A stretch of DNA of 64,000 nt, taken from NCBI RefSeq assembly GCF_015767675.1, contig NZ_CP065217.1, forward strand, positions 1,240,001-1,304,000, given 5' to 3'. A program made the position numbers and the translations under genes. The notes under the pieces were generated by a model that made no database searches, was not told where the DNA came from, and worked only from the letters and a program-made list of their open reading frames with translations. Source of the stretch: Vibrio navarrensis. GTDB taxonomy: Bacteria; Pseudomonadota; Gammaproteobacteria; Enterobacterales; Vibrionaceae. Positions 39,009-49,403 of the stretch are shown in pieces; the stretch's first letter is position 1; each line of letters begins with the position of its first letter.

Positions 39009-39080
39009 GGGTAGATAACTAAGTCTGGTCTATGCTTGGTAAGACTACGACGTCTGAGAAGACGACACATAGGTAGATAA
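39009..39080 (+). promoter_or_regulatory. Folded leader immediately before rluB
   Basis: CTATG (39030-39034) can pair with CATAG (39068-39072), whose last bases adjoin the AGG ribosome site. Inside lies a clean hairpin, CGTCT-GAGA-AGACG (39051-39064). The motif GGTAGATAA occurs twice, at about 39009 and 39072. This could modulate rluB translation; it is a structure seen by eye only. Confidence 0.4.
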
Positions 39081-40037
39081 ATGAACGAAAAATTACAGAA
39101 AGTTTTAGCGCGAGCCGGTCACGGTTCACGTCGCGAATTGGAAGCATTAATCAAATCAGGACGTGTAAGTGTAAACGGTGTTGTTGCGAAACTGGGTGAG
39201 CGACTGGAAGACGAAAATGCGGTTGTGCGCATCGATGGTCATGTTGTGTCGGTTAAGGCACAAGAGGAAGTGATCTGTCGAGTGCTGGCGTATTACAAGC
39301 CGGAAGGTGAACTCTGTACCCGCCACGACCCAGAAGGTCGTCGTACTGTATTTGATCGTCTACCTAAGATCCGAGGTTCACGTTGGATTTCTGTTGGTCG
39401 ATTGGACGCGAACACATCCGGTCTGCTGTTGTTCACCACCGACGGTGAACTGGCAAACCGTTTGATGCACCCAAGCCGTCAAGTTGAGCGTGAATACCTA
39501 GTTCGAGTGTTTGGTGAAGTGAACGAGCACAAAGTACGCAACTTAGTTAATGGTGTACAACTAGAAGATGGCCTCGCTCGCTTTGAAGACGTTGTCTATA
39601 CGGGCGGTGAGGGGATGAACCACACCTTCTATGTGGTGATTAACGAAGGTCGTAATCGTGAAGTTCGTCGTTTGTGGGAATCACAAGATTGTACGGTAAG
39701 CCGTCTGAAACGCGTGCGCTACGGTGACATCTATCTGGATAAGAAATTGCCTCGCGGTGGTTGGATGGAGCTGGAACTGAAAGACGTCAACTACCTGCGC
39801 GAACTGGTTGAACTGCGCCCAGAAAAAGAGACGATGATTGAACTGAACAGCTCATCGCGTAAACGTGACCGTGCCCGCAGCCAAAAAATCCGTCGTGCGG
39901 TGAAGCGTCATGAAGAGCGAGTGAGTACGCCAAAAGGTCGCAGCAATAATCCGTCACGTCGCAAGCCCGCGACTAACAAAACAAGTACTGCAAACACGCC
40001 AAACGCACGTCCATCTCGCAGCAATACTCAGCGCTAA
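39081..40037 (+). CDS. rluB: 23S rRNA pseudouridine(2605) synthase RluB
   Basis: A 318-residue RsuA-family pseudouridine synthase. The N-terminal S4 RNA-binding domain starts [19 protein letters not shown]. The catalytic domain has the active-site Asp in [18 protein letters not shown] and conserved [14 protein letters not shown] and [14 protein letters not shown] long basic Arg/Lys/Ser/Asn tail (about residues 260-318) is typical of RluB. It modifies U2605 in the large-subunit RNA. Confidence 0.95.
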   Translation: MNEKLQKVLARAGHGSRRELEALIKSGRVSVNGVVAKLGERLEDENAVVRIDGHVVSVKAQEEVICRVLAYYKPEGELCTRHDPEGRRTVFDRLPKIRGSRWISVGRLDANTSGLLLFTTDGELANRLMHPSRQVEREYLVRVFGEVNEHKVRNLVNGVQLEDGLARFEDVVYTGGEGMNHTFYVVINEGRNREVRRLWESQDCTVSRLKRVRYGDIYLDKKLPRGGWMELELKDVNYLRELVELRPEKETMIELNSSSRKRDRARSQKIRRAVKRHEERVSTPKGRSNNPSRRKPATNKTSTANTPNARPSRSNTQR

Positions 40038-40067
40038 GTGCTTAAAAGTGATAGCAAAATAGATAGT

Positions 40068-40096
40068 AAAAAGGCTTGCCAGTGGCAAGCCTTTTT
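40068..40096. terminator. Bidirectional terminator between rluB and yciU
   Basis: Thirteen-bp stem AAAAAGGCTTGCC / GGCAAGCCTTTTT with a three-base loop and T runs on both strands. Confidence 0.92.
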
Positions 40097-40104
40097 TATC
40101 GCGG

Positions 40105-40425
40105 TTAATCGCGTTTCCACCGAATGTGGCAGAATTTCTGATCGGGATCTCGGCTAATCAGCATTCTGGCGAACACATCGTCCAAGACATCGTTCTCTTC
40201 GTTGACTAAACCGATAAGCACTTCTGCGTAGATTTCGTCATCGACATCAAAGCCAACGTGGGAAGGCCAATCGCTCGCGACATCAACCAGCTCAGCCGCA
40301 CCACGATCATCGAATTGCGCGGTGAACAAGATCACGTCAGCAGGCTCCAAGTTATCTGCAGCCATCTCTAGAAAGATATCGTACGCGGCATCAATCGCAT
40401 CGTCGTAAGAAATCAGATCCGTCAT
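40105..40425 (-). CDS. yciU: YciU/HI1450 family putative double-stranded DNA mimic
   Basis: A 106-residue, strongly acidic protein. The family stretch AYDIFLEMAADNLEPADVILF is at residues 13-33, and it ends with MLISRDPDQKFCHIRW. Haemophilus HI1450 in this family was proposed from its structure to mimic DNA by its surface charge. It follows efpL by two bases and should be on its transcript. Confidence 0.93.
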   Translation of the reverse strand: MTDLISYDDAIDAAYDIFLEMAADNLEPADVILFTAQFDDRGAAELVDVASDWPSHVGFDVDDEIYAEVLIGLVNEENDVLDDVFARMLISRDPDQKFCHIRWKRD

Positions 40426-40427
40426 GC

Positions 40428-40994
40428 TTACGCTCGGCTCATGTATTTGCGTTCTGCGGTGTTGATGATCACACGATCACCCGTCGCAATGTACTCTGGC
40501 ACCTGTACAATAAGGCCAGTACTAAGACGAGCAGGTTTGGTACGAGCAGAGGCAGAAGCGCCCTTGATCGATGGGTCGGTCTCTTCAATAACCAACTCAA
40601 CAGAAGAAGGCAGCTCTATGCCTACCGCGTCGCCGTTGACGAGGATTACGTGGATGCCTTGAGTTTCTTCGTTGATGAACAGCAGATCGTCTTCAATGTC
40701 AGCGTGTTTGAACACATACTGAGAGTAGTCGACGTTGTCCATGAAGATGTAGTCATCGCCATCGATGTAAGAGAAAGAAACCGCGTGTTTGTTCATTTCA
40801 ACGGTTTCTACCACGTCGTCTGACTTGTAACGCTCTTCTACGCGAGCACCAGTTGTTAGGTCTGTACAACGCATTTTATAGATTTTTGAACCGCCACGGC
40901 CACCAGGGGTTGTCACTTCAATATCTTTAACTAGAAGAGTCTTACCGTTAGATTCGATTGCAAAACCTTTCTTAATTTCACTTGCCTTTGGCAT
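40428..40994 (-). CDS. yeiP: Elongation factor P-like protein EfpL (YeiP)
   Basis: A 188-residue three-domain EF-P paralogue. The loop that reaches the peptidyl-transferase centre reads TTPGGRGGSK, with Arg where EF-P has its modified Lys, the hallmark of EfpL. EfpL helps ribosomes stalled at proline-rich sequences without needing lysine modification. The C-terminal domain ends GDRVIINTAERKYMSRA. It starts a two-gene unit with yciU. Confidence 0.93.
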   Translation of the reverse strand: MPKASEIKKGFAIESNGKTLLVKDIEVTTPGGRGGSKIYKMRCTDLTTGARVEERYKSDDVVETVEMNKHAVSFSYIDGDDYIFMDNVDYSQYVFKHADIEDDLLFINEETQGIHVILVNGDAVGIELPSSVELVIEETDPSIKGASASARTKPARLSTGLIVQVPEYIATGDRVIINTAERKYMSRA

Positions 40995-41209
40995 ATCTGT
41001 TCCTATTGCGTTTTTTAAGAGTTACTCAAAATCGCTGAATTATATACTCAACTCCTGCTAACTTGCGAGTACCAAGAAAAATTACTTCATCACACGGTTT
41101 TCGCTCTTAATCGCGCTTAGCTTTGGCGACGTTGTATTGCGCTTGATTCCGTGGGCTAACTGGGCGAAGATTGCCTAAACATCATAATTATCAAGAATCT
41201 AAACTGGTT

Positions 41210-41977
41210 ATGACCTTACCTGTAATCGATCCAAAAACACCTTTTCAACCTGAATTTCAACCAGTTATCAATGATGTATTGATGTGTCTCAAAGGTGGTC
41301 TCGGAGAAAATCTGCACAGTGTTTATGTTTACGGCAGTGTGGCACGCAAAACAGCCATCGCAGGTTTGTCTAACTTGGATCTTGTGGTAGTGACTCACCG
41401 CCCATTTACGGCAAGTCGTGCCACGGTTCTCAATACCCTAAAATGGCGTGTGCAAAAGGGCTTTCCTCAAGTGATCGGCGTGGCGGTAAAAACTGCCGAG
41501 GTGAAAGACATTGCGTCACTTGATAGCCTGTTCACTTGGGGGTTTATGCTTAAACACTGCTGTGTCTGCGTTTATGGCAATGATTTAGCGGAGTGTTTTG
41601 GCGAGTATGTTCCGAGTTGGGAAATTGCCAAGCACTGGAACATGGACGTGGAAGATTGGCTGGCGGTCTATCGCAATAAAATTGTCCGTGCCAATACGTC
41701 TGAATTGCTGGTGATAAATCAGAAAATCATCGCCAAGAAGCTGCTGCGAGCCAGTTATTCGTTGATCATGCATAAAGACCAACAATGGTTTGATGATCCG
41801 ATCGAGTGTGGAAAACACTTTGTGCAATATCATCCAGAAAAATCGGTTGAGATCCGTCGTCTGACGATTTTGCTGTCTGGCAAACTCATAGAAAAGCGTT
41901 CGGTGATTGGTTTGTTAGACAGTTTTGGCGATTGGCTTGTGAAGCACTATCAGAAAACTGAATTTAAAATCGGCTAA
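41210..41977 (+). CDS. Nucleotidyltransferase-fold protein with altered active site
   Basis: About 255 residues. The N-terminal half looks like a minimal polymerase-beta-type nucleotidyltransferase: VYVYGSVARKTAIAG, then SNLDLVVV. In active enzymes the second motif is D-X-D; here the first Asp is Asn, so metal binding may be impaired. The C-terminal half is helical, like the substrate-binding part of aminoglycoside adenylyltransferases. I cannot name a substrate. Start chosen at the ATG 41210; a TTG at 41171 would add 13 residues. It is followed after 85 bases by the PTS-EAL gene. Confidence 0.7.
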   Translation: MTLPVIDPKTPFQPEFQPVINDVLMCLKGGLGENLHSVYVYGSVARKTAIAGLSNLDLVVVTHRPFTASRATVLNTLKWRVQKGFPQVIGVAVKTAEVKDIASLDSLFTWGFMLKHCCVCVYGNDLAECFGEYVPSWEIAKHWNMDVEDWLAVYRNKIVRANTSELLVINQKIIAKKLLRASYSLIMHKDQQWFDDPIECGKHFVQYHPEKSVEIRRLTILLSGKLIEKRSVIGLLDSFGDWLVKHYQKTEFKIG

Positions 41978-42062
41978 TTGATCGCATTGTCACTAGAGTC
42001 GATACCGAATCATCCTGCTTGTGCTAACTTTAATTGGTAAAAGACAATTTTCAGGTGAGCAT

Positions 42063-44147
42063 ATGGATAAGCAAGCGGCTGCGCCATTGTATTGGCTCGG
42101 ATCTGGTTTGAAAAAACGGCTTAAGTCGCTCTCACTATCCTTATTGGCGGTTAGAGAGGGAATGATTTGGCTGATCCCATGCCTGATGCTTTCTGCGTTT
42201 GCGCTTTTTTTTGCCAGCATTGGTGAGTTTTTCAGTGGAGGGAGGAGCTGGTGGATAGCCACCCTTTACGACATTCATAACGCTATCGCGACTTTTTTCC
42301 CCTACTTGATGACCGCGGCAATTTCTTACGTATTGGCGATGCAATGGAAACTTGCTCGTCCACCTATGGCGTTGTTATCCATGTTGTTTCTTTTGATTGT
42401 CAGCCAAATTGTGCCCGAAGAGCGCACGATGCAAATGTTTCATATCGTCATTGCCATTATTACTCCACTTTATGCTGTGCCGATCTTAGCCCGTTTGCAA
42501 CATGTGCCACAATTGCGCATTACCTCTTCTGAAAGTGGCGGCAAGTTGGTCAAAGAGTCATTGAATTTGGTGTTTCCAGCCTTACTCACGGCCGCAATTG
42601 TGCTCACAATCAACTACCTGCTCTTTAGCTTGCTGAGCCTGACTGTCGCTTTTCAGCAGATCGGCCTAGATTACGCCAATGAACCGTATCAATTTGGTAT
42701 GCTGTTCAGTGCGCTCAACTCAGGGCTGTGGTTTTTAGGGATCCATGGCTATTACTCTTTGCTACCGATGGTGGACCTGCTTCAGCAAGCCAGCCAACTC
42801 AACTATTCCACCTTTGTGGCTGGTGGGGAAGGCCAATACATGATGAACCTGTCTCTGATGGGGACGTTCGTTTTTATTGGTGGCAGTGGAGCGACACTCT
42901 CGCTGGTGGTGGCACTGTTACTGTTTTCTAAGCAAAAAAGTCACCGATTGATCGCCTTGGCATCGATCCCAATAGGGCTCATTAATGTCAATGAAATCTT
43001 GCTCTTTGGTCTGCCAATTATCTTGAACCCTAGGCTGTTTTTGCCCTTTTTGATCACGCCAGTGGTGAATGTGGTTGTTAGCATGCTTGCGGTGGAAAGT
43101 GGTTTTATTGCCGTTCCGAGTGCAAGTGTCCCTTTTAATGCCCCTATTCTTGTCAATGCGTGGTTAGCCACATCGGGAGATCTCAATGGGATTCTACTGC
43201 AACTGTTGAATATTCTGCTTGGTGTAGCGATTTATTACCCAGCAGTGCGAAGTCTGAATCGCTTGTATAGTAATCAGGCGATCAAAATTCATTTCCTCGA
43301 TACGGTGTATGTACGCCGCCAAGAAGAAGCGGAAACGCTTAAAGAGGATCCCATTGCCACCGCCAATGACAGAGCGCGTCGTGACCGAGAAATCGAGAAA
43401 AAATTGGAACACATTGGCAGTAAAGAATTTTGCGTAGAGTACCAACCGCAAGTGTCGGCAGAAAATGGTCGCGTGGTTGGTTGTGAAGCCCTAATTCGAG
43501 CAACAGAGCCCGATGGCACATTGATTTATCCTGGTGCTTTTCTTCCTTGGCTCGAGGTGGCGGGGTTAATGAAAGAGGTGGATTTATGGGTGCTAAAAAA
43601 GGTGGTTTCCGATGTTCAGCAGTGGAATCGCAGTGAAATATACATCCCAGTCAGCATTAATATTACCCCTGATTTTTTGGTTGATCAGGAGTACATGGAA
43701 AAGTTGGAGTACATCATTGCGCCTGTGGCGTCACAAGTCCATATCGAGATCACAGAAGAAACGCTGTTGGTTGACGAGCAAATGCTGGCAATCTCGTTCA
43801 ACCGCTTGCATCAGTTAGGCGTGGAAATATCGATAGACGACTTTGGTACCGGATTTTCATCGCTCTCTTATCTCAATCGCTTTGACGTTGATGCGATAAA
43901 GATTGACCGTTCGTTTGTTTTAGCGCTTGGTAATGAGAAGGGTAAGAAAGTCTTTATGAGTTTGCTGTCGGTCGCCGAGCAGCTCAAGTTAAAAGTCGTG
44001 GTGGAAGGGGTTGAATCGAAACAGCAGTTAGGCCACATTCCGATCCGCGATCATATTTCGGTGCAAGGATGGTACTATAGCCGCTCCCTGCAATACGTTG
44101 ATTTTATTCACTACTGCAAAAAAGCGAACAATATCAAAAGCCTATAG
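42063..44147 (+). CDS. PTS EIIC-like membrane domain fused to EAL phosphodiesterase
   Basis: About 694 residues. Residues 1-410 are a lactose/cellobiose-type PTS permease domain (EIIC), with SGLWFLGIHGYYS and NVNEILLFGLPIILNPRLF matching the sugar-binding His and NE loop. A linker follows, and from about 445 an EAL domain with CEALIR, SINITP, EITEE, DDFGTGFSSL, KIDRSF, VEGVES and VQGWYYS, so phosphodiesterase activity is expected. No EIIA or EIIB domain is present. It probably links sugar sensing at the membrane to c-di-GMP breakdown. The ATG at 42063 has AGGTGA five bases upstream. Confidence 0.9.
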   Translation: MDKQAAAPLYWLGSGLKKRLKSLSLSLLAVREGMIWLIPCLMLSAFALFFASIGEFFSGGRSWWIATLYDIHNAIATFFPYLMTAAISYVLAMQWKLARPPMALLSMLFLLIVSQIVPEERTMQMFHIVIAIITPLYAVPILARLQHVPQLRITSSESGGKLVKESLNLVFPALLTAAIVLTINYLLFSLLSLTVAFQQIGLDYANEPYQFGMLFSALNSGLWFLGIHGYYSLLPMVDLLQQASQLNYSTFVAGGEGQYMMNLSLMGTFVFIGGSGATLSLVVALLLFSKQKSHRLIALASIPIGLINVNEILLFGLPIILNPRLFLPFLITPVVNVVVSMLAVESGFIAVPSASVPFNAPILVNAWLATSGDLNGILLQLLNILLGVAIYYPAVRSLNRLYSNQAIKIHFLDTVYVRRQEEAETLKEDPIATANDRARRDREIEKKLEHIGSKEFCVEYQPQVSAENGRVVGCEALIRATEPDGTLIYPGAFLPWLEVAGLMKEVDLWVLKKVVSDVQQWNRSEIYIPVSINITPDFLVDQEYMEKLEYIIAPVASQVHIEITEETLLVDEQMLAISFNRLHQLGVEISIDDFGTGFSSLSYLNRFDVDAIKIDRSFVLALGNEKGKKVFMSLLSVAEQLKLKVVVEGVESKQQLGHIPIRDHISVQGWYYSRSLQYVDFIHYCKKANNIKSL

Positions 44148-44157
44148 ACGTTGCTGA

Positions 44158-46521
44158 CTAGAATAGCCCTAGTTGTGGCGCTGCGAGTTGGTCAAAATCC
44201 ATGTCGATAAACGGGAGAATCGCATTTGCCACCGGTTTCAACTGTTTGTCGATATAATGCTGATAATCAATGGTGCTTGAGCGGTAATCTCTTGGCTCTG
44301 GGCCGTTGACCGTGATCAGATACTCAATCAACCCCTTGTTCTGGTACTGCAAAGGGCGGCCTAAACGGGCGTTCATCTCATCGGCAAGACGTGCTGCTCG
44401 AACTTGCGGTGGCACATTCTTTTGATATTCGTGTAATTTACGTCTTAACCGTTTTTGATAGACTAAATCGCAGTCAAAATCGCCATTTTGTGTTTGTTCT
44501 ACGGTGTGGCGAACGTAGTCCGTCGGGTCTTCGCCATGAAATATCATCATGTAGAGCTGCTGCTGGAACTTTTGTGCTAGTGGCGTCCAGTCGGTTCGCG
44601 CACTCTCTAGCCCTTTGAATACAATGCTTTCGTTTTCTCTTTCACCGATCAGCCCTGCGTAGCGCTTTTTCGAGCCCGTTTCCGCGCCCCGAATGGTTGG
44701 CATGAGAAACTTGCGATAATGGGTTTCATATTCCAGCTCCAAAATCGAAGTGAGGTTGAATTCTTGCTGAAGATGTCGTTTCCACCACTGATTGATGTCC
44801 CGCACCAGCGATTGGCCAATCGCATCCGCTTGTTGTTGGCTATAAGCGCCATTGAGTGAAACAAAAGTAGAATCGGTATCGCCGTAAATCACCTGATAAC
44901 CTTTTGCCTCAATCAACTTGCTGGTCTGTTTCATGATCTCGTGACCGCGCATGGTAATGCTAGACGCAAGCCGCGTATCAAAGAAGCGGCAACCCGAGGA
45001 GCCGAGCACACCATAAAAGGAGTTCATGATGATTTTAATCGCTTGGGAGAACGCCTTCTCATTGTTCTTTTTCGCTACATCACGAGCGGCCCAAAGTTGT
45101 TCGATCATCTCGGGCAAAAAATGTTGGCTACGATGAAATTGCCCCCCGCGAAAACCGGGTACGGCTTGATGTGCCTCTTTACCCATCTCGAGTTGTAAAC
45201 CTTCGATAAGGCCGAGAGGATCAATGAGAAAGGAGCGGATGATGGATGGGTATAGGCTTTTAAAATCGAGCACCAGCACCGAATCATACAATCCGGGAAG
45301 CGAATCCATCACATACCCGCCAGGGCTAGCTACCCAATTCTCTGGTTGAAGGTTCGGGGCAATATAACCAGCGCGATGCAGTCGTGGCAAATACAAATTG
45401 GTAAATGCGGCCACCGAGCCGCCGACTCGATCCAGTTCCACGCCAGTAAGACGGGAGCGTTCGATGGCAAACTCAAGCAAGTGAGTGTGGGCAAAAATGC
45501 GATTCACCAAAACACAGTCTTGTAAGTTGTACTTGGCGAGCGAAGGCTTGTCTTCGCGAAACATGGTGTTGATTTCCGCCATGCGATCGTGAACATTGTG
45601 GATGGCTTTGCCTTCACCAAGCAGCTCTTGGGAAACGGATTCTAAAGACCAAGAACGGAAATGGTAGGTGGCCGTTTTGAGTGTATCGATGCCGTCTAGC
45701 ACCACCCGACCGGGAATGGTGATGAAACTCTGCTGACTTTGCGTTGAAGAGCGAAAAAAACTGCTTTGGTTGCCGCGGCCCAAGGTGAGCTTTAGCTTGT
45801 GCCATTCAGCCCGTTTGTGCAGTAAACGAAAGTCAAAATCAATCACGTTCCAACCGATGATGACATCCGGATCGAACTGTTCAAACCAGCGAATTAGCCG
45901 CTCTAGCAACTGCTTCTCGTCATCTACCCACTCAATGGGCGTGTGTGAATCTTGAGCTTGGCCAATCATGATGACTCGGCTATCCATTGGACTGTCGAGG
46001 CCGATAGAGTAGAGGATGCCTTTTTCTGAACATTCAATATCCAGCGACACTACCGAAAGTGTTGGCACATAGTCGCCTTTGCGGCATTTGGCCTGTTTGA
46101 CGCGAACAAACTTCTCCTGTGACTGGGGCTTGCCGACAAACTCCACCGATCCTTGAATGAAACGCTCCATCAGAAATCGGTCTGCGAGACGAACATCGGC
46201 CTCTAGCACGAGGATGTCGTGTTGTTGCAGCCAAGCTGCGAGGCTAGTTGACTCTTTTATGGTGGCACAATAGCAGGCAGCCACAGGGTGGTACTCAAAG
46301 TTTTTCAGTGGTAGAGGAGTAAGCTGCGCGTGATGCCCGCCCTCCAGAAGCAAGTTTTCGATACGAGGCAGATCACTTTGCAGCACAAAGAACACCGGTT
46401 TTTCGCCTTCGATCAGCAGTTGGTGAGGGCCATGTGGCGTGCTCAGCCACAACTCAAGTTGAGTTGTGGCAAATTTATCGCGAGATTGGCGTGTTAGAAC
46501 GAACCCAGGTGTGGTGGTCAA
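44158..46521 (-). CDS. polB: DNA polymerase II
   Basis: A 787-residue family-B polymerase used in damage tolerance and replication restart. The 3'-5' exonuclease motifs are visible (SLDIECSEKG, WNVIDFDFRLL, YNLQDCVL). The polymerase motifs are DFKSLYPSIIRSF (motif A), KIIMNSFYGVLGSSG (B) and YGDTDSTF (C). The start is a TTG. No clear LexA box was found upstream, unlike E. coli polB. It is convergent with the PTS-EAL gene, ten bases apart. Confidence 0.96.
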   Translation of the reverse strand: MTTTPGFVLTRQSRDKFATTQLELWLSTPHGPHQLLIEGEKPVFFVLQSDLPRIENLLLEGGHHAQLTPLPLKNFEYHPVAACYCATIKESTSLAAWLQQHDILVLEADVRLADRFLMERFIQGSVEFVGKPQSQEKFVRVKQAKCRKGDYVPTLSVVSLDIECSEKGILYSIGLDSPMDSRVIMIGQAQDSHTPIEWVDDEKQLLERLIRWFEQFDPDVIIGWNVIDFDFRLLHKRAEWHKLKLTLGRGNQSSFFRSSTQSQQSFITIPGRVVLDGIDTLKTATYHFRSWSLESVSQELLGEGKAIHNVHDRMAEINTMFREDKPSLAKYNLQDCVLVNRIFAHTHLLEFAIERSRLTGVELDRVGGSVAAFTNLYLPRLHRAGYIAPNLQPENWVASPGGYVMDSLPGLYDSVLVLDFKSLYPSIIRSFLIDPLGLIEGLQLEMGKEAHQAVPGFRGGQFHRSQHFLPEMIEQLWAARDVAKKNNEKAFSQAIKIIMNSFYGVLGSSGCRFFDTRLASSITMRGHEIMKQTSKLIEAKGYQVIYGDTDSTFVSLNGAYSQQQADAIGQSLVRDINQWWKRHLQQEFNLTSILELEYETHYRKFLMPTIRGAETGSKKRYAGLIGERENESIVFKGLESARTDWTPLAQKFQQQLYMMIFHGEDPTDYVRHTVEQTQNGDFDCDLVYQKRLRRKLHEYQKNVPPQVRAARLADEMNARLGRPLQYQNKGLIEYLITVNGPEPRDYRSSTIDYQHYIDKQLKPVANAILPFIDMDFDQLAAPQLGLF

Positions 46522-46877
46522 AATATCTGCCTGTAGATGCTATTGCTCTGCTGATGTTAGCAAAGTCTACAAAAGGTTCAGAACTTTATCGTCAGATAAG
46601 CCGTGATTGATGGATAATTGAACATTTACTCTATGATAAACATGATGTAGGTAAAATTACTGAGTATTGGTCATAACTAACAGTCTCCTTTTTAAAACAA
46701 AATTGGTAGAGTGACTCGCTATATTCGCGTCTGCATTGAATAAGTCCTTGCTAAAGTTTGCGATTAGGCACATATTCTTAGCAGGCATTTCTGAGGAAAT
46801 GCGGTAGTATAGGCAAGCGTACTGATATCCACATTTATTGTGGGTGCAGAGCCATTGAATAGTGTGGAGATACAAGT
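46522..46877. other. Divergent promoter region of polB and varA
   Basis: A 356-base AT-rich region. Two small hairpins stand in the probable varA leader, GCATTTC-TGAG-GAAATGC (46785-46802) and CCACA-TTTAT-TGTGG (46829-46843). I saw no convincing LexA, CRP or Fur site, and no gene. Confidence 0.5.
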
Positions 46878-47522
46878 TTGATCAATGTTTTCCTTGTAGA
46901 TGATCACGAGCTGGTTCGCACAGGGATACGACGTATTATTGAAGACGTCCGTGGAATGAACGTAGCAGGAGAAGCTGATAGCGGTGAGAATGCAGTAAAA
47001 TGGTGTCGCACGAATCATGCTGATGTCGTTTTAATGGATATGAACATGCCTGGGATTGGCGGCTTGGAAGCGACCAAGAAAATCCTGCGTGTTAATCCGG
47101 ATGTAAAAATCATCGTCTTGACTGTTCATACGGAAAATCCGTTTCCAACTAAAGTGATGCAAGCCGGGGCCTCTGGCTATTTAACAAAAGGGGCTGGTCC
47201 GGATGAAATGGTCAATGCAATCCGCATTGTGAATAGCGGACAGCGTTATATTTCTCCGGAAATCGCACAGCAAATGGCATTGAGCCAGTTTTCGCCAGCG
47301 TCTGAAAATCCGTTTAAAGATTTATCAGAGCGTGAACTGCAAATCATGATGATGATCACTAAGGGGCAAAAAGTCACCGACATCTCTGAGCAGTTGAACC
47401 TCAGCCCGAAAACGGTCAACAGCTATCGCTACCGTTTGTTTAACAAACTGGATATTAATGGTGACGTTGAATTGACGCACCTTGCCATCCGTCATGGAAT
47501 GCTGGATACCGAGACTCTCTAG
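46878..47522 (+). CDS. varA: VarA (GacA/UvrY) response regulator
   Basis: A 214-residue response regulator. The receiver domain has phospho-acceptor Asp in [10 protein letters not shown] (about 54), Thr and Lys (VLTVHT, YLTKGAG), and the C-terminal LuxR-type HTH covers [20 protein letters not shown] and [14 protein letters not shown]. It is the partner of sensor kinase VarS/BarA and activates CsrB-type small RNAs that titrate CsrA, controlling virulence and quorum sensing in Vibrio. The start is TTG, eight bases after GGAG; a TTG start is also used in the E. coli homologue uvrY. uvrC follows after two bases. Confidence 0.95.
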   Translation: MINVFLVDDHELVRTGIRRIIEDVRGMNVAGEADSGENAVKWCRTNHADVVLMDMNMPGIGGLEATKKILRVNPDVKIIVLTVHTENPFPTKVMQAGASGYLTKGAGPDEMVNAIRIVNSGQRYISPEIAQQMALSQFSPASENPFKDLSERELQIMMMITKGQKVTDISEQLNLSPKTVNSYRYRLFNKLDINGDVELTHLAIRHGMLDTETL

Positions 47523-47524
47523 TT

Positions 47525-49357
47525 GTGACCCTTCCTTTCGACTCGGTATCTTTCCTTAAGACAGTGACTCATCAGCCCGGCGTTTATCGAATGTATAACG
47601 CCGGCGCTGTGGTGATTTACGTCGGTAAAGCCAAAGATCTTAAAAAACGCCTCTCGAGTTATTTTCGTAAGAAAGTCGACAGTGAGAAAACGCGCGCGTT
47701 GGTCAGTAATATTGCTAAGATTGACGTCACGGTCACGCATACAGAGACAGAAGCGCTGATCCTTGAGCACAACTACATCAAGCAATACTTACCTAAATAC
47801 AACGTGTTGCTGCGTGATGACAAGTCCTATCCTTATATCTATGTGAGTGGTCACAAACATCCTCGAGTTTCTCTGCATCGTGGTGCGAAAAAACGTAAAG
47901 GTGAATATTTTGGACCGTATCCTGACTCCGGAGCGGTAAGAGAAACGCTGCATCTATTGCAGAAAATTTTCCCGGTGCGTCAGTGTGAAGATACGGTTTA
48001 TGCTAACCGTACTCGACCATGTCTGATGTATCAGATCGGCCGCTGTGCAGGGCCTTGCGTGAGCAGTGTGATTTCCGATCAAGAGTACGCTGACCTGGTG
48101 AATTATCTTCGCCTGTTTTTGCAAGGCAAAGATAATCAAGTACTTGAACTGCTGGTTAGCAAGATGGAAGACGCCAGTGTGGCACTGCGCTTTGAAGATG
48201 CTGCTCGTTTTCGCGACCAGATCCAAGCTATTCGTCGAGTGCAAGAGCAGCAATATGTCTCTGAAGACAGTATGGATGATATGGATGTCCTGGGTTTTGC
48301 CCAAGAAAATGGCATAGCTTGTATCCATATTTTGATGATTCGGCAGGGTAAAGTGCTGGGAAGTCGCAGCCATTTCCCGAAAATTCCACAAAACACCACA
48401 GCGCAAGAGGTATTTGATAGCTTCTTAAGCCAGTACTACCTTAGCCACAATGAAGCGCGAACCGTTCCGACGCGCATTATTCTCAATAAGGATCTGGCGG
48501 TGGATGTGGCGGCTATTCAGGAAGCGCTCAGTCAGGTTGCCGGGCGTAAAGTCACTTTTCATGCCAATCCAACTGGGGCGCGTAGCCGTTATCTAAAACT
48601 GGCTAATACCAATGCGCTGACTGCTATTACCACGCAAATCAATCACAAGATGACCATCAACCAGCGTTTCAAAGCACTGCGCGAAGTTTTGGGTAAAGAA
48701 ACCATCCAAAGAATGGAGTGTTTTGACATTTCGCATACCATGGGGGAAAGCACCATCGCGTCGTGCGTGGTCTTCAACACCGAAGGGCCCGTCAAGCAAG
48801 AGTACCGCCGTTACAATATTAGCGGGATTACTGGTGGCGATGACTATGCCGCGATGGGGCAGGCTTTAGAGCGGCGTTATTCGAAACAACTCGACGTGGA
48901 AAAAATCCCTGATGTGATCTTTATCGACGGTGGTAAGGGACAACTAAATCGTGCGCGTGAGATCATTGAACAGTATTGGGGCGATTGGCCCAAACGACCA
49001 GAAATGATAGGAATAGCGAAAGGCGTGACACGTAAACCGGGTTTAGAGACCTTAATTACCGTGTCAGGTGAGGAGTTTAACTTGCCAAGTGATGCGCCAG
49101 CTTTGCATTTGATTCAGCATATTCGTGATGAAAGTCATAACCATGCGATTGCGGGCCATAGAGCTAAGCGAGGAAAGACGCGTAAAACCAGTGCACTAGA
49201 GGGCATTGAAGGAGTTGGACCTAAACGACGCCAAGCATTACTGAAGTATATGGGCGGTTTACAAGAGCTTAAACGAGCCACTGTTGAAGAAATCGCCAAA
49301 GTTCCGGGGATTAGCCATTCTTTAGCAGAAATTATCTATCAAGCATTGAAACAATAG
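47525..49357 (+). CDS. uvrC: UvrABC excinuclease subunit C
   Basis: A 610-residue endonuclease that makes both cuts around DNA lesions with UvrB. The N-terminal GIY-YIG nuclease domain is in [21 protein letters not shown] UvrB-interacting segment is around 200-240, an RNase H-like nuclease has [11 protein letters not shown] and [12 protein letters not shown], and the C-terminus has helix-hairpin-helix repeats ([12 protein letters not shown]). It starts with GTG and lies in the conserved varA-uvrC-pgsA unit. Confidence 0.96.
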   Translation: MTLPFDSVSFLKTVTHQPGVYRMYNAGAVVIYVGKAKDLKKRLSSYFRKKVDSEKTRALVSNIAKIDVTVTHTETEALILEHNYIKQYLPKYNVLLRDDKSYPYIYVSGHKHPRVSLHRGAKKRKGEYFGPYPDSGAVRETLHLLQKIFPVRQCEDTVYANRTRPCLMYQIGRCAGPCVSSVISDQEYADLVNYLRLFLQGKDNQVLELLVSKMEDASVALRFEDAARFRDQIQAIRRVQEQQYVSEDSMDDMDVLGFAQENGIACIHILMIRQGKVLGSRSHFPKIPQNTTAQEVFDSFLSQYYLSHNEARTVPTRIILNKDLAVDVAAIQEALSQVAGRKVTFHANPTGARSRYLKLANTNALTAITTQINHKMTINQRFKALREVLGKETIQRMECFDISHTMGESTIASCVVFNTEGPVKQEYRRYNISGITGGDDYAAMGQALERRYSKQLDVEKIPDVIFIDGGKGQLNRAREIIEQYWGDWPKRPEMIGIAKGVTRKPGLETLITVSGEEFNLPSDAPALHLIQHIRDESHNHAIAGHRAKRGKTRKTSALEGIEGVGPKRRQALLKYMGGLQELKRATVEEIAKVPGISHSLAEIIYQALKQ

Positions 49358-49403
49358 TGAAAATCCAGCACCATTAACGCGCAAAGTGTAAGAGAATAAT
49401 AAT

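Noticed and set aside
46522..46600. LexA box upstream of polB
   Set aside because: No CTGT-N8-ACAG match was found; CTGTAGATGCTATTGC lacks the second half.
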